This document shows, piece by piece, positions 12,157 through 23,889 of a stretch of 64,000 bases of DNA. This stretch comes from Liolophura sinensis (lineage: Eukaryota; Mollusca; Polyplacophora; Chitonida; Chitonidae), in assembly GCF_032854445.1 (NCBI RefSeq), contig NC_088302.1, positions 5,387,338-5,451,337 on the forward strand, written 5' to 3'. The translations under genes and the position numbers were made by a program. The notes beneath the pieces are model-generated. The model searched no databases. It was not told where the DNA came from and saw only the letters and a list, made by a program, of their open reading frames with translations. Numbering within the stretch: the stretch's first letter is position 1; every line of letters starts with the position of its first letter.

Positions 12157-12300
12157 GAGTATATGGGTACACACGGATATATGGGCACACACCAGTATAT
12201 GGGTACACACGAGTATGTGGGTACACACCGGTATATGGGTACACACGGGTATATGGGTACACACGGGTATATGGGTACACACGGGTATATGGGTACACAC
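12157..12300. repeat. 18-base minisatellite, 8 units
   Basis: Eight exact-length units of G(A/G)GTATATGGGTACACAC. The last three are identical and earlier ones carry single changes. The 18-base period keeps reading frames open on both strands (for example YPCVPI repeats on -), but nothing else supports a gene. Confidence 0.9.
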
Positions 12301-13102
12301 GACATGCATGAAAGGAATATTGTTATTATTTAATGTCTCATAACAGTTCATATACGGAGGAAAAGAAAAGTGGCAATTATTGGATTGTATTGAATTGGAT
12401 TCTTGGATACAAAGATCGCCTAAGGTCATGTGACTATGTCGTGATTAATTTTGAGGTAACTTATGGATATCGAAATATCAACTTCAGATCTCAGCGATTT
12501 CGCTCGAACTGATCACATCTGATACTCCAAATCACTTACGCCAAATTAGATTACATCTACAAAATTTGATCGCTAGCGGGGAGTTTTGTTTTTGTTGGGC
12601 CAACTGTCCGTTTTACTGAAAACGCTACAGTTGGTGACCTTGTTAAAACGGGACTTTAATTGAAAAAAAATGTCATGTGTTTTTTCACACCTAGGAACGT
12701 GTGGCGATAGAGTATTGCTCGGGTGTACAGAACCCTAATATACGTCCAGACGAGGAAAACCATTCGTGTTTCGGACGACGAATGAAAGAATCGCAAGTAG
12801 AGGTCGCTGGGGAAATTGTTCACACCTTGACGGAAAAGAACATATGTCAACGTCTGCTTGCACCTCAATTACTCCGGGAGTCCACGGGAGACACGGACAA
12901 ATTAACAGATATCCGTCGGCTTAATACACTACCTGAAAGCGAAAGTACAGGTATATAATGTACAGGCTATAGCGTGACAATTAGGATGTCTTCATAAGGC
13001 CACATCTGCTATGTATTGATAATGAGCTAACAAGGAAGTTAAACCTGGACACTATATATGGCAGACCAATGGGCGCAATATTATCCTTACATTGTAATTG
13101 TG
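12301..13102. other. Unassigned DNA
   Basis: No gene recognised; an 85-codon ORF (12701-12958) and its antisense have no identifiable motif. Confidence 0.5.
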
Positions 13103-13150
13103 GTTGAAATATTCTTGAGTGCGGTGTAAAACACCAGTCAAAGAAATAAA
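13103..13150 (+). mobile_element. SINE 3' fragment
   Basis: GAAATATTCTTGAGTGCGGTGTAAAACACCAGTCAAAGAAATAAA matches the last ~45 bases of the local tRNA-derived SINE. Confidence 0.7.
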
Positions 13151-16100
13151 CCTACTTATAGTAAACAGTTATTGAAGCAATGCAGCATTCTCCTCCAGTG
13201 CTGTAAAAATGGACTCATATTTATTGCATTTAATGCAATACATTTAAGAAAACGTGGCTTGTCAAACGGAGGGAAGAAATCTATAACCTTCCAATGTTTA
13301 CACAGTCATTAGAAAGACAAGTGCATTTGTATTCATTAATTTGTATTATAACAGTTATATATACGAAATCTTTAAGCATCTAAAAGCCTATATACATGAC
13401 GGTCTGAACTTGCTTTAGATCAAAGCAATCTCATTTTTAAAAATTTTCTCCTTAGGCTCAGGTTTGAAACAGATTCTAAATTTGAAACACATACTTCTGT
13501 ACCAAGAGGAATTGCATTTAGTTTCTAAGAATGAGTTGTAGGTAGAATTTAGTCTTGGTAAAACTAGTCTCGAAGCATGTGGATGAATATATATACCAAT
13601 TTATACTGTGCGTATAATTTGTATGTAATATAATTAAGATAATGTAAATAATGGAAATTAATTCCATATAAATATGTAAAAATAAATGCATAACTACAAC
13701 TTTACAGATCCGAGGATACCTTGGAAGATTTTTTTAGGTGTGTTATATATTTGCATTGGGTTGCAATGGAGTTAAAATGCGAAGAATTTGGTAGAGTTTA
13801 AAAAAAAAAAATAACAGAAAGTATACAGTTTCTGTGAATGACCGGCCCATTGGGACTGGATAAAATTGGGAAAACTTCATCAAAAGCGCTGGAATATGTA
13901 GTCTATAGGTGGGATAGTGACGAAATTCATCCCCTCTCCCATCCCCCTCCCTCAAGATGGGACGGCGGGGTTGTCGTTAGGACTGATGCGCGTGCGAGCA
14001 TGTGTCTGACAGGTGCTGTACCCCGGCCCCGGCCCCGTCCGCCTTCACCAGCAGCCAATTGAAAACGAGCCTCAAAACGAGGCCTCAGCCAGCCTACCTG
14101 TCGCCGATAGCCCTTTGATGTTTCTCCTTAATTACGGCCCACTTGTACAGTGTCATATGGTTTCGCCGTAGCCCAATCATGGCCTTTGTAAGGTAATTGA
14201 TTAGCCAGTTTAGCACATTATTAATGTACTCTTAAAAACTCCGTCACAGTGAAGCGACCAGAGTTGAAGACAATCGCAAGGGAGTGCGTTCGTCTATCCC
14301 TGCACCCCTCTACTCATAGCTGTAAAGCTTCAGTGTAAGGCCAACCCTGCTCCGTCGTTTGATACTTCTGAAAAACTGGTATCTGTTGCTCGAAAACAAC
14401 AGAAAACACGCCACCAAATACGGCCCGTGTAGACCGGTATGGCAAGGAACATGTCGTCATACAGCCTGTACCATCATCATCAGGTAAGACACTATAATTC
14501 ACTTTTAAAAAATTCAGTTTTTAGTTAAATTATATATAAGCTCGCTGAAGAAGGCGTCGTCGTTAACAATTAATAATGACGAAGAGCAATTATCGACGTT
14601 TGCTTTATAGCAAATGTTATATACGGTCTTGTCAAATAGGTCATCCCTTCGTATTTGGCCCTCGATCTTTGGTGGTGGTTTTCTTTTATATTCTTGGTAT
14701 TTATATTTAATAAGTGTTTGAATTTATTAAATACAACACCTCTCTCCTCTTGGATGTACGTTTACTTGAGCATATCGTGGTTGTGGGTTTGAACGCTGTA
14801 TTTCACCAAATAAATATTTAAATTTATTGGTTAGTTTTATTCTTTGTAGCACAATTTAATGTTGTGTTCATGTAACGTTACATACAATAGGGAGATAGGC
14901 ATTTGTAGGTCTGGCCACATGTAATTTCTTTTCCATATTAACACTGGTACTCATTTCGAACAAAAAAATTAAACTCTGTTAATGTGAATAATAAATAGAC
15001 TTTTAAATTAATGACTTTCAAGTGAATTAAAGCGAATAAATATGAGTGACAGGAATCGCTCTGGTCTTGAAGAATTATTCGAATTTCAGCGGAACTTTTG
15101 TTTGATATATTGCTAGGTGTGTTCGTCGTGTTTAGGATACTAAATTCATCAAGTGTGCAGGTTTTTATCATTGCGTCAGCAGTTTTGAAAAACTCTTCCT
15201 GTTCTCCTACAGCTACGCATTAGTATTCCAAAGTGGAGTTTATAGTTCAAATTCATAACCAATTATTTTTTTAGACACCTCTGTCGTCATGACTTGTGTG
15301 CATTTATATGTATAACTATCCAAACTTTCATGACCGTCATCTCATAAAGTTAAATTCTCAGACATTCATTCTGCTTGGGAATTTCATTTCTCCTGGACGT
15401 TGTCAGAACTTTATTGGGGTTTGGAGATACTTTATGTTGCCGCCTGTGTATAAATATACTGTGTTAATAATACATAGTCGTGGTTAGAATTATACACCGT
15501 CACACTGTAATTAAGAACACAATTCCGGACACCGTGTTTTCATGGTGCATGTGGTGGCCTTGATACCCACCATTTCTCTGTACCTGTCACCCCGATCCCT
15601 GCCGCCCTTAACCCTGCTCTGGACATAACGGTACTCAATTTAGGGTCAAGTGCGGGAACGTCAGGTAAGACATTATACCTGGAGAAAAGACTCTTAAGGA
15701 ATAGAACACGTGTAATGAGATGCCGCATAATTACGGCAACGACGATAGTTTCGGCGCGCGCGCACGTGCCGTTTTGACACGCGAAAAAAAGGCGCAACAA
15801 AACTTTGAGCACAATGTGTTATTTGCGTGTTGGCTTTCAATCGGTGGGTCCATGTCAACAGTTCTCTATATCGGTGTGAAAGATTTGTTCGTAACAATCT
15901 TAAACGCAAGACGTCTTTTCCTAGTTACCAGATGTCGGCACAGAGCACACTCAATCTTTCACACTCGTGTACCTTCCGGTGAGCGAATAGCGTGGTTATA
16001 GAAATGTACATCAGATAAAAAACACCGATGAAACAATACCTTTACAAAAATGTAGTTAAAAAATTTAACACGAGTATACCTGATGGCAAGTTGATGAATT

Positions 16101-17652
16101 TAAAAAGTGCTGTGATGTGGTTTTTTTTTCGCCCTGTTCTGCTATCCCTTTCAGTCTTTGCTTTTGGACTGATTTTCAAATAATGTAATGCTTGCTGTCT
16201 TCATGGTTAAGTAATGTTTACAAAGTCAAATTGCTCACTTAAACACATTTCAAAACTGCTGTATATCTGGAATGCATATCTATTTTGTCAGTGTGGCTAT
16301 ATTCTCCCATAAGTTATATATTAGTTGACTTGTTTTATACAGGCCATACAACTTTTATATTGACTCACAGATGTGTAACATTTGCTCACATCCAAATGCT
16401 CTATTCCGATCACATGGAACTATGCGCTTCTTATTTTCCCCCACTGTTTGAAAATATTTTAAACCCTTGCATATTTATGCAGGAAACAAAGCGATCGCCG
16501 CTGTTTATTTTTTATTTTAAATTGGTTTTACAGTATGGTAAACCGGACAATTTTTGCTGTAATGCTGGTGTGATTTTGCGATGCAGTGGTAACGTTGGAG
16601 ACAGTTGTGTACACACATTCCCAGCTACATCTTTATGTATCCATTATCATAATGTGCATTTAAAGGGAATTTTACTGTTAGAAGGAAACTGTTGTTATTT
16701 CTTTTCATTGGTATGTATCTGGATTTGTTTGCCCGTAATAACTTGTGTACACGCTACAAACAATAACAGCAAAGATTTAAGTCAATAAGTTATTAGCTGA
16801 GCCCACATGGTGACATAATCGACGCGGCGACGTTATAAAACCTTTAACTACTGTAACCAGATTAAATTATAGGTGTTAATTACGTAATTTACCTAGTGAG
16901 TTGTGATTTATTAGTGGCGGTGTGTAGCTAGCATATGGTGGTGTGGAGAAGGTGTGAGAGTGACCAACCGAGCGTGAACATGACGGGCTAACAATATACG
17001 CCCTACCGCTAACCCGTTATTTCCCAAGTTTGTATGTCTGGGAAAATGAATGCATCTTTGTATAAGTGTTAAAAGAACAGTCTCAATGCCGACCGTACTG
17101 TAAGTGGTCATTTGTTGTCGGCGGATCAACTTTCGCCGCCACGTGCCGACTGGTGTCTGTCACGTGACTTTGCGCGTGCCGCTGTTGTGCTGTTAGTCTG
17201 TGGTAACGTGTAACAATCACTTACACGTAATGCGTACTTTTATCATTCACACCGACCAGGTAAGCACAAGTAAATCTGAGGCCGACAGCCTTTGAAGAGC
17301 CGCGTCAGGTGTATTCGGCCAGGTGTGAGGCGGGAGCACCATGCTTTGGGCTAGAGGCCGTCTTTAATCTGGACAGCCCGGAGGGACACTTTTAGTCGGG
17401 TGCGTACTTTAGCTTTATAAGGGGTAGGTTAGCCACAGAAAAGTTGAAGCATCCATTGACGTTATTTTACAATCGGCGTATTTCCAACATTGATACACTT
17501 TCTTGTTATAACTTTTGGCAAAATTTTCAACTTAATTGTTTATAGTAAATTTTATAAAATACCTTAAAACAATCGACAATTGATGCGTGGAAGTATAATT
17601 AGGCTGTTATGATGTTATTTATATCTCTATAATCGGCGCAATAACCAGATGC
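13151..17652. other. Unassigned DNA with an E-box region
   Basis: No gene recognised. The longest ORF (16285-16788, 167 codons) has no motif I know. GTCACGTGAC (17159-17168), a full E-box palindrome identical to the CLEAR/TFEB consensus, lies 18 bases after another CACGTG (17141-17146), in a G+C-richer stretch at about 17100-17240. Confidence 0.45.
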
Positions 17653-17823
17653 ACTATATAACCCTACGTGTATACACTGTATAACCCTACGTGTATATAC
17701 TATATAACCCTACGTGTATACACTGTATAACCCTACGTGTATATACTATATAACCCTACGTGTATACACTGTATAACCCTACGTGTATATACTATATAAG
17801 CCTAAATGTTTACACTGTATGTA
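17653..17823. repeat. 23-base minisatellite organised as 46-base dimers
   Basis: Seven 23-base units alternate strictly between ACTATATAACCCTACGTG-TATAC and ACTGTATAACCCTACGTG-TATAT, so the real period is 46. The last unit has decayed. Confidence 0.9.
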
Positions 17824-18697
17824 CACGGCTAGGTAAATAGTTTACATTTATAACGCGTACTTTTGGTCACAGACCTTCCGTAACATGATAGCAGCGCTCT
17901 TTCTGACGTCTTCATCGCGTTGCTTTATGTTTCTTAGATACAAATATTCTTCTAATAGCACGCACTTTGTTTGGAGTCAGTTGTATCCTATCATGTCATC
18001 ATCCTAAAATTTGTCCGTGTCCATACGTACATGTGACTCGGGATTTTAAGCTATCCTGTACGTTCACTAAGATGTGCAGATACACGGGCAGCTCACTTTC
18101 TCCGCTTCCTTCTCGATGAGTTATTAACTCTGAAAGACCATTTTCAAAATCGTTCTTGAATTACGATGCGATTATGTTTATCCAAAACTAATTTATAATC
18201 AGAGGATGATATGCATAATTATATAATCCACCTTAATCGCCCCCTCCCCTCTCCTACCCCTCTCTCACCCTCAAGGCTTCTGGAAAAGACCCTCTAAGCA
18301 AGTCATGTATACTTTAATTTCAGTATTAGAACACACCCAGCCAGTCTTTGATACAGCTGCAGAATAACATGGCTTCAAAGGGCATGCAAAATTAATCATA
18401 ACTAAAATATTTGCCCGAAGCTGTGTGGCCTGTGTTCCTGTATTACCCCAGGGGAGAGCTGACCCGGTTGGTTTATCCCCTGTTCCATACATACCAAAGG
18501 GTAATTACCTGTGTGTCGATTAACACCGCAGGTAAGTCCTGAATGGTACCAGACTTCAGGTAAATTGGACAAAAATATTGAAAACATTATGGGCTGGCGT
18601 TCCTAATGAGAAAGGCCTCGATAGTACGGTTTGTAGATCGTCCGCATCGGGAGCGGTACACCTAAGACTTTAAAAAGAGGAAGTTGTAACTTCCTCA
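17824..18697. other. Unassigned DNA
   Basis: No gene recognised. It includes the POU4-type site at 18211 and a C/T-rich stretch at 18240-18275. Confidence 0.5.
18211..18221 (+). promoter_or_regulatory. POU4-type site ATGCATAATTA
   Basis: Exact ATGCATAATTA, the left part of the POU4 consensus, in non-repeat DNA (context GGATGATATGCATAATTATATAA). One of three exact copies in the window. Confidence 0.3.
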
Positions 18698-18941
18698 CTT
18701 GATGTTCGGCATGAAGGGGATAGTGCGACGACTGGTTGACCCGTATCAGTATAATGGCTCGGGCGGAGCGCCTTACTTGCCTTCGGTAAGGCGTCTCAGT
18801 GAAGCAGCACTAGATAAAAGAGCGGTGGAAATCTGTCCTGCAACAAGGAGGCACATTATATGCACACTAAGGATTCCTTCGTCGTCATATGACTGAAAAT
18901 TGTTAAGTACGACGTTAAACACCAAACGCTCACTCGCTCAC
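18698..18941 (+). mobile_element. Molluscan-type interspersed repeat ending in (CTCACT)n
   Basis: The block from GATGTTCGGCATGAAGGGG through CCCGTATCAGTATAATGGC, AAGGCGTCTCAGTGAAGCAG, GGATTCCTTCGTCGTCATAT and GTACGACGTTAAACACCAAA to CTCACTCGCTCACTC is a short non-coding repeat that I recognise from molluscan sequences. Its + frame gives a fake ORF (MKGIVRRLVDPYQYNG...). The copy looks near full length and little decayed. Confidence 0.75.
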
Positions 18942-20908
18942 TCCTGATGAAGGACAACTGCAGCCATAATCAAACACTCCATCTAGCAAGAAAGAGGAAC
19001 GAATCTCAACACTGCCAGTTTGTTTATGTTATTACGAGCCAGATATACATGCTAAACCGTCCAAAAATACAATACATACACATGCAGTTTCTACAAGTAC
19101 ACAGACGGATTTTGTGTCTTGTCAGCAGGGCTTATTGGAGCTCATGCTAAAGTCCCCATTTTAACCAAGGGGAAAAACTCTTATGGGTTCCTCGGACGCT
19201 GATGACTTGGATTACCTCCCTTTGTATCAATTTAGTTGAGCTCTTAATGTCACAGTTCTAAATGGATTGTATGTGTTTTATAATGAACTCCATCCCAAAA
19301 CACAGATTTAAAACTCAGAGCAGCCTTATCAAAATGTAGGTAATCCACGTTTTGTTGAAGTGTTCGTGAAAATTTGAATTCTGCACACTTGGAACATTTT
19401 CCCGAATGGTTAGTTCATATCGGTCACGAGGAGAAATTGTAAAATGATTTAGGTTTCTGTTTGCTCTGTGAAGACATGTCCACTGTATAAAGGCCTATAT
19501 TGTTAGATACACTTACACCGGAATTAAAACACGAGAAATTTGTTCACATATCATATTGAACACTGTTATACTTGGCTGTGTGTGTTATAAGTGTTGTTCA
19601 AATTAGTGGGTCAAATATAGCGATGCACTAAACCTAGACCGTACACTAAAAAGGCTATATACCTTACCTTAGGCTATATACCATACCGGAGAGGTTTTTG
19701 ACAAAACCTCGATTGGAGCAAATTCAATCGAATTTTTGCTATGGTTATGCTACCGGCAAACCCAAATGATTGCCAAAGTATCAGTATCGTCTGTGCGGTC
19801 GTTCAAAACCGGTAATAATTTTCCTAAAATTTATAAAACGTATACAAGTATACTAGTCTGGTATTTACTGGAGGTAATATTCTTTGTAAATACAGAAATT
19901 TAATTTTTTTTTTATTATATCCGGTACAACTTATTGAAATATTTTATAAATACATATAGTCTACGTGGAAAACGGCAAAACAAAATATATGAATGTTTAA
20001 AAAAAAAAGACACCACCTATCCTTTCAAGGAAAGGTGGAATAAGTACGATATCAAAATCTATTCCAAGTCAGGTAGCGAAACTAAGTCAAGGGAGACAAA
20101 CCTTGTTGCAACTGCACAAATATCGACCAGTTGTCTCTCTAATATCGTTATCATAGGGCTGAAAGTAATTAGTATAATTGTCTAGCGAATCACTTAATGC
20201 GTTGACACGTGTGGATGTTATGACCAAATATTGACGTTTCCTGGCCACGTGACCTTACCTAAGCTCGCTTCCTGCCAAGCTTCAAGTGGATAACGGTTGA
20301 AAGTGACTCCACCGCTAATGACTGGCTGGCTTCGATGCTACGGCGTATAAGGCCAACAGTTTGGAGGCCAGCGAATGCTGAACGTTATGTGTGTGTGCAC
20401 GCACCGAGCATTAGCAATGGTGCTCGATCGGCCGTATGATCCCAGTAAAAGTTTGTTACAAACTTTATTGCAAATTCTGAAGAAGGAGCAAACCTGCAAC
20501 ATTTCTTCTTGTTTCCTGTGTGGGTAAATTTTCGTCTTGTAAACCACACAATTTGATGAAAACATTTTAATAACTTTCGCCATCTGTCAAAATTGGGAGA
20601 TCAGCGGTGACGTGATAAATGCACATCTCTTTCTAATACTTTCATCCGACCAGGTACTTCCTTTGTGCTCTTAAGTTACGTTCCTCCGAGGCATTTATAT
20701 CGTTTACAATAGGCCTATTTCAAACAATCTCGCGCGTTTGAACGAGGCTATATCACACTTTAAGACAAGGTTTCGAAAATAGAAGCGCCGAAGACGAATT
20801 TTTTTTTTCGAATGGTACAAATTTTATCTTAATGAAATCTTTATTATGGCTTCCTATATCGTTTGCTTTAATGTTACCTCTGTATTTTTATTTCATGATG
20901 AATGAACT
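18942..20908. other. Unassigned DNA
   Basis: No gene recognised. A 19-base stretch ACTTACACCGGAATTAAAA (from 19511) recurs at about 23491. CACGTG boxes occur near 20208 and 20246. Confidence 0.45.
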
Positions 20909-21815
20909 CTGTCTACATGAGTTGATTTCTCCTGAATACTCTTAGATAGCCTAATTCAACACAAAAGATTTCTTATTAGACTGCCGCGGTAAGCACTTGG
21001 ACCTGGACCACGTGTACTTTCATGATGAGGGTATTTCAACTGTCTACATGAGTTGATTTCTCCCGAATACTCTTAGATAGCCTAATTCAACACAAAAGAT
21101 TTCGTATTAGACTGCCGCGGTAAACACTTGGACCTGGACCACGTGTACTTTCATGATGAGGGTACTTTAACTGTCTACATGAGTTGATTTCTCCTGAATA
21201 CTCTTAGATAGCCTAATTCAAGACAAAAGATTTCTTATTAGACTGCCGCGGTAAACACTTGGACCTGGACCACGTGTAGTTTCATGATGAGGGTACTTCA
21301 ACTGTCTACATGAGTTGATTTCTCCTGAATACTCTTAGATAGCCTAATTCAAGACAAAAGATTTCTTATTAGACTGCCGCGGTAAACACTTGGACCTGGA
21401 CCACGTGTAGTTTCATGATGAGGGTACTTCAACTGTCTACATGAGTTGATTTCTCCTGAATACTCTTAGATAGCCTAATTCAACACAAAAGATTTCTTAT
21501 TAGACTGCCGCGGTAAACACTTGGACCTGGACCACGTGTAGTTTCATGATGAGGGTACTTCAACTGTCTACATGAGTTGATTTCTCCTGAATACTCTTAG
21601 ATAGCCTAATTCAAGACAAAAGATTTCTTATTAGACTGCCGCGGTAAACACTTGGACCTGGACCACGTGTAGTTTCATGATGAGGGTACTTCAACTGTCT
21701 ACATGAGTTGATTTCTCCTGAATGGTCTTAGATAGCCTAATTCAACACTAAAGGTTTTCTTGTTAGACTGCGCTGTAAACACTGGATTTGGACCACGTGT
21801 CGTTTCATAGGGTCT
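20909..21815. repeat. 131-base satellite array, seven units
   Basis: Units start at 20909, 21040, 21171, 21302, 21433, 21564 and 21695, always exactly 131 bases apart, each beginning CTGTCTACATGAGTTGATTT. The first six are nearly identical, with a few substitutions such as CACAAAAG/GACAAAAG and GTGTACTT/GTGTAGTT; the seventh is diverged and contains small indels. Each unit carries CTGCCGCGGTAA and, in GGACCACGTGT, a CACGTG E-box. Low divergence points to recent amplification or homogenisation. No ORF crosses the array. Confidence 0.95.
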
Positions 21816-23798
21816 TGATGAACATTAGAGCGAAGGTAATTCCACCGCAGACAGCCACCAATTAGAGGCACGATCTGATTAATGGAATTGTTTTCTAGAG
21901 GTGTGACTGCAAAAAGCTGGCCGCGAGGATAAAAGAGGCTATCCTAATCACGTTTGTTTCATTTGATTAGGGATTTGGTTGTGCTGTATCGGCAGAGACA
22001 GCTCTAACTTGCACAGGCTCCCGTTACCATAACACCCGCCATTTTCACACATTCAAATCTCCCCAAATTTCTCACTCTATACCCTCAAATGACACGTCTT
22101 TCCGGTTGCTTCACAGATTATCGTTTAAACCACAGATGGCTATAGCTTCAACTATTTTGTTGCCTTACGAATCCATACTATTTACAAAGAATCGTAATAT
22201 CTTCATTTTCTCCGTCTTTTTGTATTTGTTGGACACGTCTTCGAATCCCGCTTCCGCTAGTTCGACTGAAGCTTTATACATCCTTGTCATGTGTAAAGCT
22301 GGATGTACGTAATACGTCCTGCCTTCACAAACGTCAACCAGTCAGTACAGATTTTTGTGATTACCAATCATTCAAAGAAAAATTTGAATTTGGGTAAATC
22401 GAGGTCTTCAGATTTTTCTTAAACAGACGTCCGTATAAAAACCACGATGCCATGTCGCCGATATTTTGTTACAGAAGAACTAAATATGTCGAATAAGACA
22501 TAAATCACCGTCAGGGTATTCATGATTCTTGCCAATGACATCGACGAGCCATTTGAAAACTGATATTTGCTGTTGGCGATGCAATCCCATAAACTGGAAA
22601 AGACCTGAGCGTGTGTAGCGACGTAGAATTCATTAATATTTCAAGCCATGGCGGAGTTGTTATTTCAATATATAAACTCTTAAAATAAAAGTAATATTCG
22701 GATACTGGAAACCAGATAATGTATACGAGGATGTGTATGTGTAAAATGGCGTAGGTATGTCTGGTGATGTCTGGATTCGGGATTTTCACCTAACGTAACT
22801 CTTCCCTAGGGCATCATCTAACGGCTTATTTTATTTTGTTCAACATCTCGTATGTCCACGCCTTAAGATTATATTTTGGACAAGCAGTCGTCCGCAAAAG
22901 ACACAAAACTCGAGTCTACACAACGGCTTAGTGAAAGCCGTTCTGGAGGGAATGGTCGCTTGCTTATCTCTGACAAACGCCACATTAAACAGCGCTGTCA
23001 TCTTCAGTTTTGAGCGTTCCACGGCCGATTTCCGTCAGTTGAATTAGTTTTCACACATTTGAGGGTAGAAAGCCTGGTCGAAGATAGATTAAAGACTTCT
23101 CTCTCGTTGGCTCGACTGTGTCTTGACATCCCCCCATGTGGCCCACTTCATTTTGAGACGTAGGTTTACCCTAGGCCAGCCATGGTCGGAAGTTTGCGAC
23201 CAAAGGTGTGAAGTGAAATTGCATTACACGTGACTCAGATAACTCGCGTTTAACCTAAATTAGGATCGACATCTGGAACGGAGAGTAGCCGACTCAGCTT
23301 TCCGTGAAGCACTTCTGAAACAATTTGCAGAGTCACAAAAACACTCGCAAGTCCGAGGAAAAAAGGTACTGACTGACACGGAGAATAATGTTAGGGATGG
23401 CATTGCCTTACCATCACGTCTGACATGGACACTGCACTGTTAAACCTGCTGTTTAACAGGATGACAACTACTTGGTAAACAGTAACAATGACTTACACCG
23501 GAATTAAAAAAAAGAAACACAAAAAAGACCATCTTAATTGTCCTATTTCCTATAGCCCGACCTGTTCATTGATCATATATTTTACACGCCGGTATTAACG
23601 CAGGAAAACTTGTCCTTGTCGCTATATTTGGTTAATTTTGCGAATAAAATTTTTGTCTGAATTTAAATTTGTAGCCTATATGTACTCTATGGAAATTTGC
23701 AGCTAACGCTTAAGAAGCTTGGGCTTGATTCCCAGTAGATATCGCCTTCTGATGAATCGGTTTTCACGTTGGATTAATATTTAATATAATTCAGAACG

Positions 23799-23803
<5 letters not shown>
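21816..23803. other. Unassigned DNA
   Basis: No gene recognised. Confidence 0.5.

Positions 23804-23887
<84 letters not shown>
23804..23887. repeat. (TA)n microsatellite
   Basis: Uninterrupted TA dinucleotides over 84 bases. Confidence 0.98.

Positions 23888-23889
<2 letters not shown>

Noticed and set aside
12051-12429. Repeat-containing ORFs on both strands
   Set aside because: Created by the 18-base minisatellite; no unique coding sequence.
16285-16788. 167-codon ORF on +
   Set aside because: Low-complexity hydrophobic/Cys-rich composition, no known domain, no splice or promoter support.
18699-18896. 65-codon ORF on +
   Set aside because: It is the well-known fake translation of the interspersed repeat at 18698-18941.
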